Shown here piece after piece: positions 56,646-64,000 of a DNA stretch of 64,000 bases. The position numbers were made by a program, and so were the translations under genes. The first letter of the stretch is position 1; each line of letters starts with the position of its first letter. The notes under the pieces were generated by a model, which saw only the letters and a program-made list of their open reading frames with translations, did no database searches and was not told the DNA's origin. The DNA comes from Prorocentrum cordatum (Eukaryota > Sar > Dinophyceae > Prorocentrales > Prorocentraceae): assembly GCA_963575745.1 (NCBI GenBank), contig CAUYUJ010014183.1:1054240-1118239 (forward strand), written 5' to 3'.

Positions 56646-57423
56646 CTCTCCCGTCGCCCTCCTGGCCCTTCTCCCCTTCCTCTCCCCCTCTTCCCCGCCC
56701 CCCGTCCCACCCCCCCGCCCCTCCCCCTCTCGTTCAGCACTGCTGGCAACGACCAGCCCAGATGCGGGCACTGCGTGCCCGCCCCCCTGCGATTGCCAAT
56801 AATCGATGCAGGCCGCGCCTGCCTTTTCCGCCCTCGGCCGAGCGGGCTCGCTCGTCGGGCGGGCCGCCCGAGGGCGATGGGGGAGGGATAGGGAGGAGGG
56901 GGATTTTATTAGAAGGACCCTTCAAGGGCAGGACATGACGAGGAAGAAGTTTCGGCTGGCGCCGAGCGGAGGAGGAGGAGGAGGAGGAGGAGGAGGAGGA
57001 GGAGGAGGAGGAGGAGGAGGAGGAGGTCGGCGGCCGACCCTCGACCCCCCGACCCTCGGCCCCGTCGATCCTCGACGCGTCGGGTTTCGACGGATTCGAA
57101 CCACGATTGGGACCGCGATCAGGTGGTCGGGGCTCGAGGTTCGATGGTTCGAGGATCGAGGGTTCGAGGATCGATGGTTCGAGGTCCGTCCAGCTCGGCT
57201 CGTGGGCGCTGAACGTGGGCCGCCGCCATGCCGCGCCCTCAGAACCCAGCGACCGAGCCCCCCGCGTCGCGGGACATCGGCTGGGCCCTGGAGGCGCGGG
57301 AGAGCGGTGGCCCACGCGCCGCGCCCGACGAGCCTCGGGGAACCAAATGACAGACGGTCCTTTTTGCCCACGCGCCGCGCCCGACGAGCCTCGGGGAACC
57401 AAATGACAGACGGTCCTTTTTGT

Positions 57424-57492
<69 letters not shown>

Positions 57493-57760
57493 GTCCCCCT
57501 CGCCCTCTCCCTCTCTCTCGCATCCCCCACGCCCTTCATTCCCCCCATCCCCCTTCCTCCCTTCCTTCCGCACTTCTCCTTATTCTCCCGCCCGCGTGCC
57601 CGCCCCCCTGGCTGGCCAGCACGACATGGGCCCCGAGGGGGGGCGCAGGCGGCGGCGCGGCGGCGGGCGGGGGGCAGGCGGCGCGACGTTCGAGAACGGG
57701 CGTCGGAAGAGGGGGGGAAGAGGAAAGAGGAGGGAAGGCCGTCGCCGACGCCCCGACCAT
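56646..57760. repeat. GGA tract, 56-bp tandem duplication and CT microsatellite
   Basis: (GGA)n at about 56970-57026; GGTTCGAGG/GATCGAGG words at 57130-57180; a perfect or near-perfect 56-bp tandem duplication at 57311-57422, starting CCCACGCGCCGCGCCCGACG; and (CT)n at about 57428-57488. A protein-like fragment (GQDMTRKKFRLAPSGGGG) at 56930-56975 runs into the GGA tract; I cannot assign it. Confidence 0.75.
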
Positions 57761-57949
57761 CCCACATGGGGTCGAAGTAGATGGGGTCTGCGGATGGCGC
57801 CGCATCGCCGATGATTCGACGACGCGGTTCGATGTCGATCATGATTGTATCCACGCTGGCGTCGCCGATGCATCGTCAGCGTCGCGCGTGCATCGCCGAT
57901 GCATCGGCGATGCACCAACGCGACCCCATTTACTCCGACCCCATTTGGG
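57761..57949. mobile_element. 189-bp terminal-inverted-repeat element, copy 1
   Basis: The left arm (57761-57788, ending AAGTAGATGGGGTC) and right arm (57922-57949, starting GACCCCATTTACTC) are 28-bp inverted repeats with about four mismatches. The interior carries GATGCATCGG-type palindromes (CGCCGATGCATCGGCGATGC at about 57892-57911) like those of the 95-bp satellite at 43.1 kb. A second member lies at 62419-62614. No ORF, so non-autonomous; a MITE or introner-like element is possible. Confidence 0.7.
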
Positions 57950-58404
57950 CGGCCTCCAGAGACTGCCAAGCAGCAGTGGAAGCTTCGAGGATGGAGGGAT
58001 GAGGGATGCCCCGCCAGCCGTGCGCGCAGCCCGAGCACGCCTGGCGCGCTTTGCGTCGCGCACCCGTGATCAACGAACGGGCGTTCGTTGGAGAGAAAAT
58101 CGGGGTGAGGAGAGGAGGGGGATGACGTCGGGGGGAAAGGTAGGGGAGGACAGTGGGGGAGGAGGGCGAGGAGGATGGGGTGCATTGGTAGATGCACCCA
58201 ACTGCATTAGGCCAGAAGGCGCGAGGAGGAGGAGGAGAAGGAGGAGGAGTCGGAGGAGGAGGAGGAAAGAATTCGAGATTCTAGACTCGATTCCCAATCG
58301 AGGCCGCGTTCGCGGCGCTGCCGCGCACGACTGGGCCATCCGCGCGGCCGCACTTAAGTCGCATCGACCTGCTTCATTAAAAGGGGCGTCCCTCAACCCC
58401 CTGC
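57950..58404. other. No gene seen; GGA run
   Basis: Mixed G+C-rich sequence with GGA runs at 58145-58270. No supported gene. Confidence 0.45.
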
Positions 58405-58740
58405 ACATACAACATATACGTGTATATATATACATATATATACATACATATATGTATATATACATAATTCCATATATTTATATACATACATACATACGTA
58501 TACGTATATACATACATATGTATACGTTTGTATATACATAACATGTATATGCATATGTATATATACACATATGTATATACAAATGTGTATACATACATAC
58601 ATATGTATAGACTTAATATACGTATGCACACGTATATACATATATATAGGTAGATATGTGTACATATGCATACGCATGCAAATCTATACATATATCATGT
58701 ATGCCTATGTATACATACACACGTGCATACATACGCACGA
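58405..58740. repeat. TA/CATA microsatellite island 2
   Basis: TATATACATACATA and ACATATGTATATA words over about 330 bp. Same composition as 41885-42190. The following 58790-58855 has AACCGCAAGCCGCCAACCGC-type short tandem repeats. Confidence 0.9.
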
Positions 58741-58881
58741 CGTTTGTGCAACATCGCATTGCGGGCAAAACCGCGAACACTCAGATACGCGAGCGCGCAA
58801 ACCGCAAGCCGCAAACCGCCAACCGCAAGCCGCCAACCGCAAGCCGCCAAATCTCCCGCAGTGAGGGAACCTCTGGGTAAG

Positions 58882-59069
58882 AAAAAAAAAAAAAAAATAA
58901 AAAAAAATAAAAAAAAAAAAAAAAAACAAAAAAAAAACAGAAAAACAAAAAAAAAAAAACAACAAAAAACAAAAAAAAAACAAAAAAAAAAAAAACAAAA
59001 ATAAAACAAATATAAAATAAAGAAAAAAAAAAATGAAAAAAAAAAAAAAAAATAAAAAAAAAAACAAAA

Positions 59070-59106
<37 letters not shown>

Positions 59107-59293
59107 AAAAAAAAAAAATAAAAAAAAAAAATAAAAAAACAATAAAAAAAAGAAGAAGAAAAAAAAAAAAAAAAAAAAAACAGAAAAAAAAAATGAAACG
59201 ACACAAAAAAAAAAAAAAAAAAAAATAAAAAAAATAAAAAAAATAAAAAAGACAAAAAAAAAAAAAAAAACAAATAAAAAAATAAAAAAAAAA

Positions 59294-59345
<52 letters not shown>
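58882..59345. repeat. Long A-rich tract, about 460 bp
   Basis: Almost pure A on the plus strand, broken only by single C, T or G residues every 4-15 bases. It begins abruptly after TCTGGGTAAG and ends at AAGTCTTGGCC. The minus-strand poly-Phe frames through it are artefacts. It is by far the most A-rich tract in the window. Confidence 0.97.
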
Positions 59346-59346
<1 letters not shown>

Positions 59347-59838
59347 TCTTGGCCATGAAACGGTGGACCTCCGCGGCGAATAGCGCCCGCGCGTTCCATG
59401 TCGTGACCGTCAGGTCGCCCGAGAACTGCCCGCGCTGGGTAGCAGGAGGAACTGGGCGACGAGGAGGGCGAGTCACCGGCGGAAGCAGGATCCTGTCCGA
59501 GGGGATGGCGCCAAGAGTGCGGATGGCGCGCAGACGGCGGCGCACGCGTAGCGGAATGTCGGAGGCGTCTGCGGCGTCGGTAACGTCCGGCAGGAGCTCG
59601 TGGGCAGCGAACAGGCATGGGGGAGAGCCGGGCGGGCAGCGTGCTCGCCCAATGGGGGCGGCAGGCCATGGCCCAGCGGGATGAGGTGCAAGACGTAGAC
59701 GTGAGGGCGGCAGCTAGAAGAACAACTCGTGGGACAAGTAGGCGAAGACGGCGGGCGATCCGGTCGCGACGGCGAGGAAGGCGAAACGCAGTCCCCGCGC
59801 CCTCGAGGCCCTCCCAATCAACGCATCGAGTTCCGAGG
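59346..59838. other. Possible 3' remnant of the minus-strand gene beyond it
   Basis: Minus-strand frames here are open but show only Arg/Pro/Ser-rich sequence. They may be decayed C-terminal coding sequence of the gene at 59839-62201. Nothing firmer can be said. Confidence 0.35.
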
Positions 59839-62201
59839 TCAGTGACCGACCTCAATCCCCAGAGGCGCCCCGCCTCGCAGGCACCGGGGGCGCCTGGACC
59901 TGGGGCCGCGGGTCGTTTCCCGTCTCCTCCGCGAGGTCCATAAGGTCATCCACCACCTGCGTGCAGATCTTATCCTGGCCAACCTGGATCGCCTGTCTGT
60001 GGAGGGTCTCGAACAGCTTGGCGATGTCCGCCTTCGTCTTGACCAACACCTCGATGATCCTCCTATCATGGGCAGCGCGTCGCGGGGGACATGGTAGAAC
60101 CCCCCCGGTTCGGGGTGATCAGAGTTCGTCGCCAAGGTGAAGGAGATACCAGGGGCGTCGACAGCGCGGCGCATCAGCCGCGACATCACCTCCTGGCCCT
60201 GCAGCCCCAGCTCGCCTTGAACCTGCACCTCCGCGAAGAAGTCGGAGATGGAGTTGAGTTTCCCTGCCCTCCGCTCGGCGGCGGCGGAGCGCGGGGCCGT
60301 CGCGGCAACGGCAGCGATCGATATCCCGCGCCCACCGAATCTGGATGGGGCGATGTTTGAGCCGGGGCGCAACGTTGCCCGGATCGCGCTGGTAGATCTC
60401 ATTCGAGACTGAGGCCCACGTGTCTGGAGAAGCATCCGAGACCACGAAGAACCTCGTCGTGCCAATCGCGGCCATCTGGGAACACAGCGCCCAGTACTGG
60501 TGAAAGACCCCTGGCCCATTGCACTCAAAGATGAAGGTGTTCACGTTCGCCGCCAAACCTTTGAGGCCAAAGAACATCGTAGAAGGAAGATGGGAGCGGC
60601 GGAGCTCGTGTAGGGTGTTGAGGAGGTCGCAATGAGTGAGGTGGCCGGGGAAGACGATATCCAGGGACAGGCGCGGCGACCCTGGGGTGCTGCGGTGGCT
60701 CTTGCGGTGTGTCCAGGGCGTGGCGCCGACCATCGACGGGCGCGAGAGGAGCGCCATGAGCACCTGCAGGTCGTCAACCAGCACGTGGTCACGGCGCGGG
60801 CCGAGCCGACCTGGAAGAGCGGGGTCATGGACACCACGCGCGGGAAGCACCTGCCACCGTTCAGTTACAACGAAAACATGCTCAATCCGTGGTGCTGCAC
60901 CCGTAGAACCCCCGACATTGTGGGCATAATCACCTCGAAGGGGAAGGGGATGAAGGCCACGCCCTTAACGAGGAGGACCCACCGTTCGGACAACAGTGGG
61001 AACGAACAGATACCCGTGATGCTGGTGATGTTGGTGAGGCTCGTCGTCAGCGGGACCATGGAAATCAGGATCACTGCGACAGGGCGAGGCTGATCGGCCG
61101 CGCGCCACAGGAGGGAGGAGCGGAGGCGGGTCTGCGCGTTCTTATCCTCGGGGACCCACAACACGGAGACCCTGCCCGCCAGGCGGTCCCATAGCTCCTC
61201 GTTCCCTTTTATCGGCCAACGTCGCGAGCACCCTGCAGAGCCGGGGTAAATGCAGGGCAGGGTCACGCGTTTGAGCACATCCGACCACTGCGTGAAGAAC
61301 TCCACGTGGGGGAGATTGATGTTCTGCTGGACAACGATGATTGCCTCCAGCCCGAACTCCCGATAGAGGGGCGGCGGTCGTTCAGGCTTGATCTTCCGCC
61401 GCTCCTTAAGGGCCCTAGGGAGCTCGTCTTCGCACCTGGGCGCCGCGGCGATGAACTCGGCCAGGAGGATTCGAGCCTTCGCGGCGTCGTGCGGCCATCC
61501 CTGCGCGAAATACAAGGATATCACTTCGCAGGCGGCCCTCGTCCGGGCTGCGATATTGTTGTCCGCCGGGTCGGGACCCTCGAATCTCGCAAACCCTAGG
61601 GTCGCCCAGTGGTCGTCGGCCGATACGTTGTAGCCCAGTCGAGTCAAGATGGCCACGAGGTCGGTATAGTCCTGGGGGGGGGGCTTGACGGGGATCGACT
61701 GCGGGCCGTCAGCCTCCGACGCGGGCAGGGAGGCGTGCACCAGCTCAGAGTGGTGCAGGACCTCGGTGTCCACCTAGTTCTGCAAGAGGACCTCGCGTGG
61801 TGAGGGTCTCCCGAGCCCCGGCGGTCCCGCTGCGTCCGCTGACGCCGCCGCCAGCACGGGGGCCGCCGGCGCCGCCGCGGCAGCGGCGCTCGCAGCATGC
61901 GCGGCAGCCTCAGTCCTCTCAATGGTCCCACGTCGACCTCGATAGCGTCGAGGTCGGCCGACGTCTGCGACATCCCTAGGTTTTCGGAGCCACTCATCTG
62001 GAGATCCGCAACGCCCTGCGTGGCGCCAGTGGTCTCGTCGTCGTCCATGTTCGCAGCCTCCGCCGCGGCGGCTGGAGCTGCCGCAGCTGGGGCAGCCGCC
62101 GCACCTCCAGCAGCACCATGCGCGACGCAGTAGTCGAAGCCCGGGACCGCCTCGCCGTGCATCCCATGGCTGAGGCATAGACGGCAAGGCGACATAGCAG
62201 G
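59839..62201 (-). pseudogene. Unrecognised protein gene with stops and frameshifts
   Basis: It starts at Met 62201 with a zinc-knuckle-like segment (CRLCLSHGM, then FDYCVAHG: C-x2-C...C-x2-H), an Ala-rich linker and an acidic stretch (MDDDETTGATQGVADLQM). After a frame change near 61930 and an in-frame TAG at 61774-61776 comes a 302-codon frame: VAILTRLGYNVSADDHWATL, FFTQWSDVLKRVTLPCIYPG and ISMVPLTTSLTNITSITGIC. An in-frame TAA (60865-60867) follows, then RCFPRVVSMTPLFQVGSARA. Later frames read VNTFIFECNGPGVFHQYWAL, then GKLNSISDFFAEVQVQGELG, and finally VLVKTKADIAKLFETLHRQA. At least two stops and four frame changes are needed. The residue variety shows that a real protein once lay here. 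I do not recognise the family. Its neighbour on the right is an inverted-repeat element. Confidence 0.6.
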
Positions 62202-62418
62202 GCGAAAGTATGGAGTGGGATGGGAGAAGCCGAAATTCGCCCTGTGGGCGGGCACTCGGGGCCTTGAGCCAAGGGCTGGGCAGGGAATGAGACGCAGAGG
62301 CCAGGCCCAACGCCAACGCCCGCCGCCCTCCTCGCAGACGGCACAATGGGGTCCTCTTTGGAAATCCAAGTCGGCTAGGACACGCGTCGGCAGGTAGAAA
62401 AATAAACGCGCAACTCGG

Positions 62419-62614
62419 GGACTCCGAAATGGAGTCCCAAAAGATGGTGTCGGAGGGTCGCGCCGCATCGACGACCCATCGGCGATGCACCGTCGACATC
62501 GGCGATGCATCGGCGACGTCGACGTGAAGCAAGACGGAATCGCCGCGTCGCCAACGCATCAGCGATGCGGAGCGATCCTTCGACCCCATCTATTCGGATC
62601 CCATTTGGGAGGCC
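62419..62614. mobile_element. 196-bp terminal-inverted-repeat element, copy 2
   Basis: The left arm (to 62451, ending AAAGATGGTGTC) and right arm (62582-62614, starting GACCCCATCTATTCGG and ending TTTGGGAGGCC) are imperfect inverted repeats of about 33 bp. The interior has CATCGGCGATGCATCGGCGA. It matches the 57761-57949 element in arms, interior and length. Confidence 0.7.
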
Positions 62615-64000
62615 TACGAGTAGTGGGTGGGAGAAGGGAAGGGATGGGTGGGATGGATGGCGCGAGCTCAGCCAGCTTGGCCCAACCCCCTCTGCCCTGA
62701 CCCCCCCCTTGGGAGCCCTCCGACCCGGGATCCCCTCGCAACCCTTGCGGCCTGCGCGGCGCGCGGCTGGGAGGCCGGGAGGCCGCAAGGGCGGCCTGGA
62801 TCCGGGAGCTTCCTCTGAGAAAGAAAACCCTTGTTTTGGCAGGAAGGGGATACAGGGTGTGACGGTGGCCCAGAGATCCGACGCTCCCAAAAAATTAGTT
62901 CTGGCAGTTTTTGGCCGTTGTCAGCCTTTGGGGGCCCTCGACAGGCCTCGGGAGCGTCAAATCGAATCAGGACGAAAAAACAAGCCCTGTAGGAAAGTGG
63001 TCCAGACCTCCGGGGCCAACGTATCGAAAAAATTGGAACAGGCGGATGTCCTGGGCAATAAACATACGCGATACTGCAGGGATGGCCCGATCGCCGAGCG
63101 CGGCGTTCAGAATCCCCGTTGAAAGCAATGTGCGCCCAGGATGCCCGAGGTGTGCCCGCCAGTATGGCCCAAGCAGGGCTCCAACGCGAAGGAGAAGGCT
63201 TTTGAAACATCCCAGATGGCCTGAGGACGGCTCAAGAGACCTGGGAGACGCCCAGAGAAGGCCACATAACCCCAAGAAAGCACCCAGAGGCAACATTCAT
63301 TGAGCTTCCTATGGGTCTTGAAAGGTTCTCGCACTCTCGCCATTTCAAAAACAAATTGAACCCCGATGCTGCCGAGAAACTCCCCGTATTGGCCCAAGAC
63401 GACCGAAGAGGCTTCTAAGAAGGCCTTGGTGATTGACCATGAAGGCCCCAAGGCTGCCCCAAAGGAGCCCAAGACGGCCAAAGAGGTTTCCACGAGGGTC
63501 CCAAGAGGCAAGAGCGGGGACTCGTAAGGGGCCTCGGAGCCATCCCCCACCTGATGATCTCCCTAAGACGTCCAGCATGCCCCCAGGAGACCCCCAAAGA
63601 AGCTCTCAGACAGCTCAAAGAGCACCCGACAGCCCTGATCTTGCTCCCAGAAGGTCTACACCGAGGTCTCCAGGAGGCCACCCCAGAAGAGACGCGGAGG
63701 CAGAGGGGGACAAACACGAAACAACTACTTTCTAAGCGGCAGCGCTGGTGGTCGCAAACGCGTCTGCCGATCCGGAGGGTCGCGCCAGCCCGAAACAACT
63801 ACACGCAGACAGCACAACGCATACGAAATTAGAAGCCGCACATTTCTTACTCCTGAAAACAAGAACCCGCCCGGGCACGTGCGTACCATCTCGGCGATCC
63901 CCCAAGAAACACAGGCGAAACTGTACCTGCGGTAGATGGAGAGTTGTCGCCGCCTGGAGCGCACACAAAGGAGGTGCATGCGAAGAGAAGTCCTGCTATA
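62615..64000. other. No gene seen; degenerate GGCCCCAAGG-word repeats
   Basis: From about 63130 to 63690, words such as CCCAAGACG(G/A)CC, GGCCCCAAGGCTGCCCC, GGAGACCCCC and AAGAGGC(T/A)T recur irregularly. Open frames on both strands are Gly/Leu/Ser or Arg/Pro rich, without domains. The right end (63700-64000) shows nothing. Confidence 0.5.

Noticed and set aside
58695-59855. A 386-codon minus-strand frame with long poly-Phe, resembling a membrane protein
   Set aside because: The Phe comes from the A tract read on the other strand.

Overview
The window looks like nuclear DNA of a dinoflagellate, probably a core or suessialean lineage; I cannot name the species. The reasons are high G+C, very long gene-poor stretches of satellite and triplet repeat, few and scattered genes, introns built of purine or pyrimidine runs with internal hairpins, K/R-K-R-P-A-A motifs in an acidic protein, and several protein families that I associate from memory with dinoflagellate genomes. 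I see no rRNA, tRNA, CRISPR array, bacterial-type operon or clear spliced-leader relic.

Layout. 0-3.2 kb: a broken reverse-transcriptase gene on the minus strand that runs off the left edge. 3.2-17.6 kb: no convincing gene; a degenerate minisatellite, purine/pyrimidine tracts, a very G+C-rich block (9.3-12 kb) and dispersed repeat families. 17.6-18.3 kb: a short minus-strand ORF with an Arg-rich segment. 18.8-30 kb: a composite satellite block with four copies of a roughly 0.6-1.2 kb module (24-bp repeats followed by a 16-bp G-rich satellite), dozens of copies of a CGAGACATCCTC-containing repeat, a 351-bp duplication, 75-bp repeats and a GTC-rich tandem array. 30.2-37 kb: a Helitron-type Rep/helicase gene on the minus strand. 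It is cut off in the helicase domain where it meets a 73-bp satellite, and it is preceded by a frameshifted Cys-rich zinc-module array. 39-41.75 kb: a homogenised 247-bp tandem array. 42.7-50.1 kb: plus-strand spliced genes with low-complexity introns, encoding an acidic nuclear-type protein and a protein with a 35-residue repeat. 52.06-55.2 kb: a three-exon, transposase-like plus-strand gene flanked by duplicated blocks about 4.7 kb apart. 57.4-59.35 kb: microsatellites, a terminal-inverted-repeat element and a nearly pure A tract of about 460 bp. 59.8-62.2 kb: a broken minus-strand gene of unknown function. A second inverted-repeat element lies at 62.4 kb. The remainder is non-coding.

The coding content is mainly mobile or expanded families: reverse transcriptase, Helitron and transposase-like. 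Three of these carry in-frame stops or frameshifts. The most interesting non-coding signals are intron-like elements with inverted repeats found at several loci, which could be introner-type elements. All gene models rest on reading frames and remembered family resemblance; no search was run. Splice sites are estimates unless a specific acceptor is given.
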